Part shown: positions 43,807 through 52,332 of the stretch, in pieces
Numbering within the stretch: position 1 is the stretch's first letter
How the letters are laid out: each line of letters starts with the position of its first letter
NCBI GenBank assembly: GCA_030430715.1
Contig: JAUIJZ010000005.1
Location: 1-64,000, forward strand
Source of the DNA: Alphaproteobacteria bacterium
Lineage (GTDB): Bacteria > Pseudomonadota > Alphaproteobacteria > Caulobacterales > Aquidulcibacteraceae
Length of the DNA stretch: 64,000 bases
Direction: 5' to 3'
Notes under the pieces: generated by a model
Seen by the model: the letters and a program-made list of their open reading frames with translations, nothing else
Told to the model about the DNA's origin: nothing
Databases searched by the model: none
Position numbers and translations under genes: made by a program

Positions 43807-44546
43807 GCTGCGTTCGCCGCATCTAGCGCGCCGCGCGCATGCGCCGCCACATCGCCAACAACCATGATCGCAGGCCCTGCGCCAAGCTGCGCGGCGAGCG
43901 CGGGTAAATCAGAAAGCATGCCGCGAATAACCTTCTCTTCAGTCCAAGACGCGCTCTCGATCAGCGCAACCGGGCGCTGCGGCGAAAGCCCGCGTTCGAT
44001 AAGCGCGTCGCGCACGCGTTCAGCATGCGTTGCGCCCATATAAATCACAGCCGTTTCAGCCGCCGCTGCCGCCTGCGCCCAGTGCGGGCTATCTTCCTCG
44101 CCGCGCCCCTTGCTAGGCGTCACGAACGTTACCGAGCGCGATACACCGCGCGAGGTGAGCGATGCGCCAAGAGCAGAAGCAGCCGCAAAACCAGCGCTAA
44201 CGCCTGGCACCGTTGCTACGCTCACGCCAGCAGCGCGACACGCTTCGAGCTCTTCGGTCGCGCGGCCGAACAAATGCGGATCGCCACCTTTCAAACGCAC
44301 TACGATTTGGTGGCGCTGCGCCATGCGCACCAGCAGACGGCAGATCAAACGCTGATCCATCGAAGGCCGCCCGGCGCGCTTTCCGACATTGTACAGCTTT
44401 GCCTTGGCCGCCAGCGCCAACACATCAGCGCCGACAAGTGCGTCGTACAGGACCACATCCGCCTCCGCTAGCAGGCGAGCAGCCCGCAACGTCAGCAGAT
44501 CGGCGACGCCAGGACCGGCGCCAACAAGATAGACTGCGCCGCTCAC
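43803..44546 (-). CDS. cobA: Uroporphyrinogen-III C-methyltransferase
   Basis: The product is 247 residues. SAM-binding motifs YLVGAGPGVADLLTLRA, VLYDALV, RLKGGDPHLFGRA and VPGVSAGFAAAS are complete. It makes precorrin-2, the precursor of siroheme. I take GTG 44546 as start because it gives a GTGA overlap with the cysH stop and MSGAVYLVGAG; the frame runs to 44582 but those codons lie inside cysH. Operon context (cysI, cysH fusion, CysG N-domain) shows its product serves sulfite reductase. Confidence 0.93.
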   Translation of the reverse strand: MSGAVYLVGAGPGVADLLTLRAARLLAEADVVLYDALVGADVLALAAKAKLYNVGKRAGRPSMDQRLICRLLVRMAQRHQIVVRLKGGDPHLFGRATEELEACRAAGVSVATVPGVSAGFAAASALGASLTSRGVSRSVTFVTPSKGRGEEDSPHWAQAAAAAETAVIYMGATHAERVRDALIERGLSPQRPVALIESASWTEEKVIRGMLSDLPALAAQLGAGPAIMVVGDVAAHARGALDAANAA

Positions 44547-45796
44547 GCCGCCCTCGTATTGGCTGCAGTGTGCAAACCGCACTCACGGCTGTCCTGATTT
44601 TCCCACCACCAGCGACCCGCGCGTGGATCTTCATCCGGGCGGATCGCCTTTGTGCACGGCTCGCAGCCGATCGACACATAGCCGCGCTGATAAAGCGGGT
44701 TCAGAGGGATATCGAAGCGGTTGGCGTAGGCGAGCACATCCGTCCACGTCCAATCCGCCAACGGATTATATTTCTGCATATCGCGCTCAGCGTCGCGCTC
44801 AGTTTCTGGCAGCGCGCCACGCGTTACGGCCTGCTCACGGCGTTGCCCCGTCACCCAAGCGCTTCGCCCTTTGAGCGCTGTATTAAGCGGCGCCACCTTA
44901 CGGATATTGCAGCACAACTTACGCAACTCGACGCTCTCGTAAAACGCATCGGCACCGTGCCGCGTAACGTAATCGCTCACCGCGCCGGCATCAGGCTTCA
45001 CGACCTCGATCTCGCGCCCATAACGCTGTTTTGTCGCCTCTACGAGATCCAGTGTCTCGCTGTGCAGACGGCCCGTGTCGAGCGTGAACACATCGATCGG
45101 CAGATTAAGGCGCGCGATCGCATCTGCGATCACCATATCTTCCGCCGACAGACTGGAAGCCAGCGCCGGACGGTTATGGCTCATGGCAATATTCTTAAGC
45201 GCAAGATCCAAGAGGCGCACCTTCGCATCAAGCAGCGCCGCCTCGCGGTCCGCCGCCGTGCCTGCCACCACCGCGCCCTGATAGGGAACGGAAAACGTGC
45301 CTAGAGCAGCCAGGGCGGTTTCACCGTTTTGATCAGCTCGCAATGCAAAGGAATCGAAGCCGACGCGCGCCAGCGCAAAAACTTGATCAGCAGTCACCGC
45401 GCCAATCGCACGCAACGGCCCAGCATAGTTCAGCCGCTTGCGCAGCAGGAATGCATGCGTGTAGCCGCGCCCATCGCCAATGCGGTGAAAGTCCACAGAA
45501 ATCAGCGGCACATCGCCAACACGGCCTTCAAGAGCGCGCACATCATCGGCCGGCTGAAGCAGGATCGCAGCGCCTTTCGGCGCGCCCTCTAACCAGTTCT
45601 GTAAAGAGACGTAAGCCCCATTCTCCCATTCGCTCGCCGACGGACCAGCCGGCGGCTTCACCACCGGGACGATCTTCCTACGCACGTCGCCCGCACCCTC
45701 ATTAGCAGGCTTGACGGGCTTCGGCGCGGGACGCTCTACAGCTTCACCGCGAATGAGTGCGCCTTTTTGCGCGTCGATTTCCAGCAACAGGCTCAT
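44543..45796 (-). CDS. DUF934-CysH fusion: (phospho)adenylylsulfate reductase
   Basis: The product is 417 residues. Residues about 1-180 match DUF934 (VPLISVDFHRIGDGRGYTHAFLLR and ADQVFALARVGFDSF, in parts), normally a separate small protein beside cysI. From about 185 it is CysH: SAEDMVIADAIARL, VFTLDTGRLHSET, RKLCCNIRKV (C295, C296), GCEPCTKA (C378, C381) and the catalytic ECGLH (C406). The paired Cys motifs indicate the [4Fe-4S] APS-type enzyme. It reduces activated sulfate to sulfite. It overlaps both cysI and cobA by 4 bases. Confidence 0.92.
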   Translation of the reverse strand: MSLLLEIDAQKGALIRGEAVERPAPKPVKPANEGAGDVRRKIVPVVKPPAGPSASEWENGAYVSLQNWLEGAPKGAAILLQPADDVRALEGRVGDVPLISVDFHRIGDGRGYTHAFLLRKRLNYAGPLRAIGAVTADQVFALARVGFDSFALRADQNGETALAALGTFSVPYQGAVVAGTAADREAALLDAKVRLLDLALKNIAMSHNRPALASSLSAEDMVIADAIARLNLPIDVFTLDTGRLHSETLDLVEATKQRYGREIEVVKPDAGAVSDYVTRHGADAFYESVELRKLCCNIRKVAPLNTALKGRSAWVTGQRREQAVTRGALPETERDAERDMQKYNPLADWTWTDVLAYANRFDIPLNPLYQRGYVSIGCEPCTKAIRPDEDPRAGRWWWENQDSRECGLHTAANTRAA

Positions 45797-47445
45797 GCTT
45801 GTGCTTGCTCCGAAATTTCGAGTGCAGGTTTGAACGGTTCAGCGCCAATGCGCTCGAACGTATCGATGAACGTCTCGCCGTTCTGACGTTGATTGAGATA
45901 GGTGCGGGCGATGCCTTCCACAATCGCCGGAATATCGTCTTCGCGCACCGCCTTGCCGAGCAAAGAGGCGAGCCGCCCGCCCTTATCGGCGCGGCCGCCG
46001 ACCAGCACTTGGTACCAATCTTCGCCGCCCTTTTCGACACCGAGAATGCCGATATGGCCGACATGGTGGTGGCCGCATGCATTGATGCAGCCCGACATCT
46101 TGATTGCGAGCGGCCCCAGTTCGCTTTCAATTGGCTCCAGCCGTTCTGCGACGCGCGCTGAGAGCGGAATCGACCGCGCATTAGCGAGTGAACAAAAATC
46201 GCCGCCCGGGCAGCAGATAATATCAGAGGCCAAACTGATATTGGGCCGGGCGAAGCCGAGCTTGTCCAGTTCAGCCCAGAGCTCGAACAGCTTGGCCCGT
46301 GCGACGTAAGGCAGAACCAGATTCTGGGTATGGTTCACGCGCACTTCGCTAAAACTGTAGCGATCGGCGATATCGGCGATCGCATCCATCTCGTCCGAGG
46401 TCGCATCGCCAGGCGCAATATCCTTGCGCTTCAAGCTGATATTTACCGCAGCATAATCGGGATGACGAACGTCAACGACATTCTGCGTCATCCATTCGCG
46501 GAAACGCGCATCTGTCGGCAAATTCTGCGACGCCGCTTCCGAAGGTGCGCCCAAAACAGGATCGACGAAATGCGCCGCAACACGATCGAGCGCTTCTTGG
46601 GTCAAGGTGTTTGGGCCGTTCTTCAGGTGCGCCCATTCTTCATTAGTAAGACGAGCGAACTCTTCAGCGCCGAGCGCTTCGACTTGGATCTTGATACGCG
46701 CCTTGAAGATGTTATCGCGACGGCCGAGTTTGTTGTAGGTGCGCAGAACAGCTTCGCTGTAGGTCAGCAATTCGGTCCAATGCAGATCGTCCTTGATCAC
46801 AGCCGCGATGCGAGGCGTCCGGCCCTGACCGCCGCCGACCAGCACTTTCATCCGCACTTCGCCAGCCTGGTCGCGATAAAGATCGAAGGCTAGGTCGTGC
46901 ACATAAATGGCGGCGCGATCTTCCTTGGCGCCGTTGAACGCAACTTTGAACTTGCGCGGCAGAGCCGCGAATTCCGGGTGCAGCGTCGACCACTGACGCA
47001 TGATCTCGCAATACGGACGAGGATCGACAATTTCGTCGGCCGCCACACCGGCAAAAGGATCGGTCGTGATGTTGCGCACGCATGAGCCGCTGGTCTGGAT
47101 CGCATGCATGCTCACGGTCGCGAGTTCAGCGAGGATTTTCCAGACGTCTTCAACCTTCGGCCAATTATATTGAAGGTTCTGGCGCGTGGTGAAGTGCACG
47201 TACGATCGATCGTAGCGGCGGGCGATCGAGGACAGCATGCGGACCTGCTCGGACGACAGCACGCCATACGGAATAGCGATGCGCAGCATCGGCGCATGCT
47301 TCTGAATGTAAAGGCCGTTCTGCAGGCGCAGCGGCTTGAACGCATCCTCGTCTAGAAGGCCGGCGAGATAGCGCTCGGTCTGGTCGCGAAACTGCGCAAC
47401 CCGTTCCTCTACGATAAGGCGATCTACGGCGTCGTAGCGATACAT
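45793..47445 (-). CDS. cysI: Nitrite/sulfite reductase hemoprotein (CysI type)
   Basis: The product is 550 residues with duplicated ferredoxin-like and siroheme/4Fe-4S domains. The cofactor cysteines are C412-x5-C418 (in CCPGGDFC) and C453-x3-C457 (SGCINACGHH). The substrate-binding Arg/Lys block lies around VHFTTRQNLQYNW and GSCVRNITTDPFAG. It reduces sulfite to sulfide with six electrons. I start at ATG 47445 (MYRYDAVDRL), as the longer frame to 47550 has no family match. It is the first gene of the operon that also encodes CysH and siroheme enzymes, so sulfite rather than nitrite is the expected substrate. Confidence 0.94.
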   Translation of the reverse strand: MYRYDAVDRLIVEERVAQFRDQTERYLAGLLDEDAFKPLRLQNGLYIQKHAPMLRIAIPYGVLSSEQVRMLSSIARRYDRSYVHFTTRQNLQYNWPKVEDVWKILAELATVSMHAIQTSGSCVRNITTDPFAGVAADEIVDPRPYCEIMRQWSTLHPEFAALPRKFKVAFNGAKEDRAAIYVHDLAFDLYRDQAGEVRMKVLVGGGQGRTPRIAAVIKDDLHWTELLTYSEAVLRTYNKLGRRDNIFKARIKIQVEALGAEEFARLTNEEWAHLKNGPNTLTQEALDRVAAHFVDPVLGAPSEAASQNLPTDARFREWMTQNVVDVRHPDYAAVNISLKRKDIAPGDATSDEMDAIADIADRYSFSEVRVNHTQNLVLPYVARAKLFELWAELDKLGFARPNISLASDIICCPGGDFCSLANARSIPLSARVAERLEPIESELGPLAIKMSGCINACGHHHVGHIGILGVEKGGEDWYQVLVGGRADKGGRLASLLGKAVREDDIPAIVEGIARTYLNQRQNGETFIDTFERIGAEPFKPALEISEQAQA

Positions 47446-47529
47446 GGATCTCAAGCCTGGATTGGGGACGCGTCCATCCCGTGAGCTCGAAACATGGCGT
47501 TCGCACCCGCAGCGAGCCAGGGCGCGAGC

Positions 47530-47579
47530 CTTAAGCGTGGCTTCAGTCACCCTAAAGACCTTAAGGCCGGACGCTTAAG
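47530..47579. promoter_or_regulatory. Cluster of three CTTAAG palindromes upstream of cysI
   Basis: CTTAAG occurs at 47530-47535, 47560-47565 and 47574-47579, with centres 30 and 14 bases apart. The outer two sit in inverted 9-base arms (CTTAAGCGT / ACGCTTAAG), and the middle one is the palindrome CCTTAAGG. They lie 85-135 bases upstream of the cysI start, between it and the LysR stop. A regulator binding site for the sulfate operon is plausible but unproven. Confidence 0.4.
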
Positions 47580-48513
47580 CTGTGTGGTCGGCTACCGCAT
47601 CGCCTTCAATAACCTGGCCCCGGAGCCATTCGAGGAAGGCTACCTGGGCCGGCTCGAACCGGCGTCCACGCGGCCAGACAAGCCAGTAGGCGAAGTTAAC
47701 TGGAGCGTCGGCCTCATGCAGCGGCGCAACGAGGCGTCCGTCGCTGATGTCCCGAAGCGCCAATTGCCGCTTAGCCAGGGCCACGCCCTTGCCGCCAATG
47801 GCGGCTTCGATGGCGAGGCTCGATTGATTGAAGCGGAGGCCGCGCTCGGTGTCGGCGCGGCGCAGATTGCGCGCCGCGAACCACATCGGCCAAGTCGGGC
47901 AGGATGGATCGCGCTCGGGCGCATCGTCATGAATGAGCGGCACCCCTGTGAGGTCTTCGGGCTTCTGCAACTCGCCATGCGTTTCGAGCAGGCGCGGGCT
48001 GCACACCACAACCACCGACTCCGTCATCAGGCGCTCGCTATAGAGCCCCTCATAGCCGCCCGGCCCGTAGCGAACGGCAATATCCATGTCGCTGCCGGCA
48101 AAATCGGTGAGCGCCATATCCGCTGACAGGCGCACTTCTACGTCCGGATAGAGCTCCTGAAACTTGCTGAGCCGGGGAATCAGCCATTTCGACGCGAATG
48201 AGGGCGCCGCCGAAATAGAGACGCGCCGTCCGCGCAACGAAGCACGCATGGCGCGCCCCGCCTGCAGCATCTCTTCCATGGCCGCGCCAGCATGGGTGAA
48301 GGCGGCCTGCCCGGCTTGGGTCAGCTCGACGCCGCGCCCTAGCCGTCTGAATAGCGGCTGGCCGGCAAATTCCTCGATGGCGCGAATATGCTGACTGACG
48401 GCGCCAGCGCTGATGCCAAGCTCGTCCGCCGCGCGCGCAAAGCTGCCCAGCCGCGCGGCCGCCTCAAATACTCTGAGGCTCAGAAATGGCGGCACCGCGT
48501 CTCTGGCTTCCAC
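47575..48513 (-). CDS. LysR-family regulator, GcvA-like
   Basis: The product is 312 residues. The N-terminal HTH (residues about 10-65) reads LRVFEAAARLGSFARAADELGISAGAVSQHI, followed by RRLGRGVELTQAG. The C-terminal periplasmic-binding-like domain includes FASKWLIPRL and DMDIAVRYGPGGYEGL, a pattern typical of the GcvA/AmpR subgroup. It is encoded on the same strand just upstream of cysI, 130 bases from its start. It may regulate the sulfate operon or an unlinked target; no effector is evident. Confidence 0.9.
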   Translation of the reverse strand: MEARDAVPPFLSLRVFEAAARLGSFARAADELGISAGAVSQHIRAIEEFAGQPLFRRLGRGVELTQAGQAAFTHAGAAMEEMLQAGRAMRASLRGRRVSISAAPSFASKWLIPRLSKFQELYPDVEVRLSADMALTDFAGSDMDIAVRYGPGGYEGLYSERLMTESVVVVCSPRLLETHGELQKPEDLTGVPLIHDDAPERDPSCPTWPMWFAARNLRRADTERGLRFNQSSLAIEAAIGGKGVALAKRQLALRDISDGRLVAPLHEADAPVNFAYWLVWPRGRRFEPAQVAFLEWLRGQVIEGDAVADHTA

Positions 48514-48578
48514 GCCCGCTTGGCTCCTTTGTGACGCTTTACAATAAGGAGCGTAGCGCCGCCCCGCCAGTGAAGCGG

Positions 48579-49661
48579 TTAAAGCAGACCGCGCAGCGCC
48601 AATTCAAAGGCGCTCAATTCCTCATCGGTCCCCACCGTGACGCGCAAGCAGTCCGGCATGCCGTAATTTTCCAGCCCGCGAATGATGATTCCTGAAGCGG
48701 CGAGCCCCGCTTCAATCTCACCGGCGCTGCGGCCCAGCTTTACCGGAACGCGGAACGTGACGAAATTCGTCGCTGAGGGGATAGGATCAAGGCCAAGGCC
48801 GCTGAGGAATTGATTGAGCCGCCCCCGGCCACGCTTTGCATGCGCGATCGAGGCCTCAACGAACTCCTCATCCTCCAAGCCGGCAACCGCAGCGGCTTCC
48901 CCAGGCACAGAGACGTTGAATGGCAGACGGATCGTGTTGAGCACGTCGATAATCGCCGACGGCCCGTACGCCCAACCCACACGCAGCGCGGCAAGCCCGT
49001 AAAGCTTGGAGAAGGTGCGCGTGACGATGACGTTCGGCGCATCGGCAAACATGGCGAAGGCGGCGTCGCCATCCTCATCGCCGAATTCGACATAGGCGCA
49101 GTCGTACACGAACAGTACATTTTCCGGCAGACGCTCGTGGAAGCGCTTGATCTCGCTGATCGGGATGGCTGTGCCGGTCGGGTTGGCGGGGTTGGCGATG
49201 AACACGACGCGCGTCTGGTCATTCACCGCCGCCAACATGGCGTCGACATCGACCGCATAATCTTTCTCCTGCGCCGAGATCACATCAGCGCCGGCCGCGC
49301 GCGCCGCGATAGCCCAAGCCGCGAACGCATATTGCGGCTGCACCATATTTTCGCCGGGTGACAAATAGGCTTGGCACGCCATCGAGAATATCTCGTCGGA
49401 GCCCGTGCCGAAGATCAGCCGCGCGGGATCAAGGTCGTGCTTCTTCGCGATCGCCTCGCGTAGCGTGTTCGAGCGTGGATCCGGATATTGGTGCAGCGCG
49501 CCCACCGCATCGCGATACGCCGCAGCCGCGCGCGGGCTTACGCCAAGCGCATTCTCATTGGCCGAGAGCTTGATCGGCTTGGCGAAGCCTTCAGCCTTGG
49601 CCTTGCCCGGCTTGTAAGGCTCGATGCCGGCTATGGTCGCCTTCGGGATGGGGCCGCTCAT
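48579..49661 (-). CDS. hisC: Histidinol-phosphate aminotransferase
   Basis: The product is 360 residues, a fold-type I PLP enzyme. Motifs are KLSANENALG, GTGSDEIF, FIANPANPTGT, YDCAYVEF (Asp for the PLP nitrogen) and RTFSKLYGLAALRVGW with the Schiff-base K219. It transaminates imidazole-acetol phosphate. It is the last gene of the his operon, overlapping hisIE by 4 bases. It is fully intact, in contrast to the HisC-like segment fused to HisB. Confidence 0.95.
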   Translation of the reverse strand: MSGPIPKATIAGIEPYKPGKAKAEGFAKPIKLSANENALGVSPRAAAAYRDAVGALHQYPDPRSNTLREAIAKKHDLDPARLIFGTGSDEIFSMACQAYLSPGENMVQPQYAFAAWAIAARAAGADVISAQEKDYAVDVDAMLAAVNDQTRVVFIANPANPTGTAIPISEIKRFHERLPENVLFVYDCAYVEFGDEDGDAAFAMFADAPNVIVTRTFSKLYGLAALRVGWAYGPSAIIDVLNTIRLPFNVSVPGEAAAVAGLEDEEFVEASIAHAKRGRGRLNQFLSGLGLDPIPSATNFVTFRVPVKLGRSAGEIEAGLAASGIIIRGLENYGMPDCLRVTVGTDEELSAFELALRGLL

Positions 49662-50269
49662 TTCGCGCGCTCTGCCAGAACGTCCATCACCTGCGACAGC
49701 GACGAGCCGCGCGAATAGAGCAGAACGGAGAGGTGGTAGAGCAAGTCCGCCGCCTCATCGTTCAACTCTTTCACATCGCCAGCCGCGCCGGCGAGCGCGG
49801 TCTCAACGCCTTCTTCGCCGACTTTTTGCGCAACGCGCTTGGGGCCCTTGGCCAACAGCTTCGCTGTCCAGCTTTCCTCAGGCGAAGCGGCGGCGCGGGC
49901 GGCGATGGTCTTTTCTAGCTCTCCCAAGCGCCCCAATCCAAGCGAAGCGTTTTCATCGAAGCAGGTCGCCGTGCCGCGATGGCAAGCGGGGCCAGTTGCA
50001 TCGACACGGAACAGCAACGTGTCATTATCGCAATCGATTTCAACGGCGACAATCTTCAGCCGATTTCCGGACGTCTCGCCCTTGCGCCAGCGACCGCCGC
50101 GCGAGCGTGAATAAAATGTCGCTTCGCCGCTCTCCAGCGTCTCGGCCAGCGTGTCGCGATTGACGTAAGCCAGCATCAGCACTTGCAGCGTCGACGCATC
50201 CTGCACGATGGCGGGCGCGAGACCGCCCTGCTTTGCAAAATCCACGCGGTTCAGAAGTTCTTCAGACAT
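49658..50269 (-). CDS. hisIE: Bifunctional phosphoribosyl-AMP cyclohydrolase / phosphoribosyl-ATP pyrophosphatase
   Basis: The product is 203 residues. HisI part: AYVNRDTLAETLESGEATFYSRSRGGRWRKGETSGN (in parts), with the metal ligands in DCDNDTLLFRVD and HRGTATCFD. HisE part (about 105-203): SWTAKLLAKGPKRVAQKVGEEGVE and DLLYHLSVLL, the MazG-like helical fold. It performs the second and third steps of histidine synthesis. It shares TAATG with the hisF stop. Confidence 0.95.
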   Translation of the reverse strand: MSEELLNRVDFAKQGGLAPAIVQDASTLQVLMLAYVNRDTLAETLESGEATFYSRSRGGRWRKGETSGNRLKIVAVEIDCDNDTLLFRVDATGPACHRGTATCFDENASLGLGRLGELEKTIAARAAASPEESWTAKLLAKGPKRVAQKVGEEGVETALAGAAGDVKELNDEAADLLYHLSVLLYSRGSSLSQVMDVLAERAK

Positions 50270-51033
50270 TACCGCACCTCAAACCCTGCGGCGCGCGAGG
50301 CGGCCTTTGCTTCGGCAATGCTCACGCGGTTGAAATGGAAAATGCTCGCGGCCAGCGCACCCGATACATCGGCGCCGGCAAAGACTTCGGGAAAATGTCG
50401 CGCGGCACCCGCGCCGCCCGAAGCGATCAACGGAATGGTGAGCCGCTCGCGCGCGGCGGCGAGCTGCGGGATGTCATAGCCATCGCGCACGCCGTCCTGA
50501 TCCATACAGTTCAGAACAACCTCGCCAGCGCCGCGCTCTTGCGCTTCGACAATCCAATCCAGCATGAGGCGCGGCGTGCGCCGTATGGTGCTGGCATCAC
50601 CTGTGTATTGGAAGGTCTGCCACTCGCCATCAATCTTGCGGCTATCGACGCCGACCACCACGCACTGCGACCCGGCGGCATCCGCGATCTCGGTGATGAG
50701 TTCAGGGCGCTCAAGCGCGGGTGAGTTGACCGAAACTTTATCGGCGCCGTGTTCCAGGCAAGCGATGGCCTGCTCCAACGTTCGAATGCCGCCCGCCACG
50801 CACAGCGGCACGTCGAGCGCACGCGCGACGCGCGCAAGCCAATCATAGTCCACAGTGCGCTGCTCGGCGGATGCCGTGATGTCGTAAATGACGATCTCGT
50901 CGGCGCCGCCATCGCGATAGCGCAACGCCAACTCCACCGGATCGCCCGCATCCGTGTGACCTTCGAAGCGCACGCCTTTGACGACGCGGCCGCCCTTCAC
51001 ATCAAGGCAGGGGATGATGCGTCTAGCTGGCAA
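50269..51033 (-). CDS. hisF: Imidazole glycerol phosphate synthase subunit HisF
   Basis: The product is 254 residues of (beta/alpha)8 fold. Catalytic Asp in IIPCLDVKGGRVVKG, GADKVSVNSPAL, GVDSRKIDG, VVLNCMDQDG (second catalytic Asp) and ASGGAGAARHF are present. It uses ammonia from HisH to make IGP and AICAR. I start at TTG 51033 (giving LPARRIIPC): GGAG lies 7 bases upstream and no better start precedes the first strand, so it overlaps hisA by 11 bases. The 51138 start would add 35 unrelated residues. Confidence 0.94.
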   Translation of the reverse strand: MPARRIIPCLDVKGGRVVKGVRFEGHTDAGDPVELALRYRDGGADEIVIYDITASAEQRTVDYDWLARVARALDVPLCVAGGIRTLEQAIACLEHGADKVSVNSPALERPELITEIADAAGSQCVVVGVDSRKIDGEWQTFQYTGDASTIRRTPRLMLDWIVEAQERGAGEVVLNCMDQDGVRDGYDIPQLAAARERLTIPLIASGGAGAARHFPEVFAGADVSGALAASIFHFNRVSIAEAKAASRAAGFEVR

Positions 51034-51745
51034 GGGCTTGCTCCAGCGTGAACTTCTTTTCGTAGAGCGCGCGCCCAATGATGACGCCCGCCGCGCCTGC
51101 GTCGCGTTGCGCGGGAATGTCGGCCAACGTGGCGACACCGCCTGAGGCTTGCACCTGCAGGTCCGGCCTGGCTGCGGCGAGCTGCTTGATCATCACTACG
51201 TTCGAGCCCGTAAGAATGCCATCGCGCGAAATGTCGGTGACCAGCGTGTGCGTCAGCGCGCTAGCCGGATAGAGCGCCAGCGCATCGGTCAGCGTCACGC
51301 CGCCGCCCTCGGCCCAGCCATGCACGGCGACTTCGAAATCCTCGCCTTTAGGCCTGGCATCGAAGGCGCAGCAAATACGCTCGGCGCCGAATTCCTTGAT
51401 CCAATCGCGCACTTCGTCTGGCCGCTTTAGCGCCGCCGAACCAATCACCACGCGAGCAACGCCGGCGTCCAGCAGCGCTTCAACATGCGCTTTCTCACGC
51501 ACGCCGCCGCCGCACTGGATCGACATATCCGTTTCGCGCGCCATGCGCGCGAGCAGCGCGTGCTGCGCCGGCGCTCCAACCTTGGCCCCGTCGAGATCGA
51601 CGACATGCGTCCATTGCGCGCCAGCCTTGGCGAAAGCGGCAAGTTGCGTCAGCGGATCGCCATATTGCGTCGACTGATCGAAGTCGCCGAGCGCAAGGCG
51701 CACCGCCACACCATTTTGCAGATCAATCGCGGGATAGATCAGCAT
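51023..51745 (-). CDS. hisA: ProFAR isomerase HisA
   Basis: The product is 240 residues, a (beta/alpha)8 barrel related to HisF. Motifs are YPAIDLQNGVAVRL with catalytic Asp, VDLDGAKVG, IQCGGGVR, VTDISRDGILTG (second Asp) and QASGGVATLADI. It isomerises the aminoaldose ProFAR to the ketose. It overlaps hisH by 7 bases. Confidence 0.95.
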   Translation of the reverse strand: MLIYPAIDLQNGVAVRLALGDFDQSTQYGDPLTQLAAFAKAGAQWTHVVDLDGAKVGAPAQHALLARMARETDMSIQCGGGVREKAHVEALLDAGVARVVIGSAALKRPDEVRDWIKEFGAERICCAFDARPKGEDFEVAVHGWAEGGGVTLTDALALYPASALTHTLVTDISRDGILTGSNVVMIKQLAAARPDLQVQASGGVATLADIPAQRDAGAAGVIIGRALYEKKFTLEQALAS

Positions 51746-52332
51746 GGCAGCCTCAAAAAGTTTTCAATGATGCGCGCGCCCACGGCGCCCGAGCGTTCAG
51801 GGTGAAACTGGCAGCCGAACACATTGTCCTTGCCGACCACCGCCGAAAAGCGCTCGCCATATTCGGAGCTCGCCAGCGTCGCATCGCCAAGCGGGCAAAT
51901 GTAGGAGTGAACGAAATAGACGTAATCGCCCGTCTGCACGCCTTCGAGCAGAGCATGCGAACGCTCAATGCTCAGCGCGCTCCAGCCCATGTGCGGAATG
52001 ATGAGGTCGCGCGCCTCGATGCGGCGCACACGGCCAGGCAAGAGCCCTAGCCCCGTCGCATCGCCCTCTTCGCTCGACTCGTAAAGAAGTTGTTGACCGA
52101 GGCAGATGCCAAGCAGCGGCTGCTTATAGGCGCGCAGCACATCGCGCAGCCCGCGCGCGTCGATCAGGCTCATGGCGTGCGCAGCCGCGCCGACGCCGGG
52201 CAGGATCACACGCTCCGCCGCCGCAATGCGCGCCGGGTCTTCGGTCAGCACCGCTTCGACGCCGAGGCGCTCAAGCGCAAACATGACCGACGCCGTATTG
52301 CCGACGCCGAGTTTGACAACCGCCGTGCTCAT
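51739..52332 (-). CDS. hisH: Imidazole glycerol phosphate synthase glutaminase subunit HisH
   Basis: The product is 197 residues, a class I glutamine amidotransferase. The nucleophile elbow is LLGICLGQQLLYE with its Cys, and catalytic His and Glu lie in FGCQFHPERSG. VILPGVGAAAHAM is the oxyanion-side loop. It supplies ammonia to HisF. It overlaps the HisB-fusion gene by 4 bases. Confidence 0.95.
   Translation of the reverse strand: MSTAVVKLGVGNTASVMFALERLGVEAVLTEDPARIAAAERVILPGVGAAAHAMSLIDARGLRDVLRAYKQPLLGICLGQQLLYESSEEGDATGLGLLPGRVRRIEARDLIIPHMGWSALSIERSHALLEGVQTGDYVYFVHSYICPLGDATLASSEYGERFSAVVGKDNVFGCQFHPERSGAVGARIIENFLRLPC

Noticed and set aside
44213-45304. Plus-strand 363-codon frame opposite cobA and cysH
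   Set aside because: Arg/Thr/His-rich shadow; the opposite-strand genes carry full catalytic motifs.
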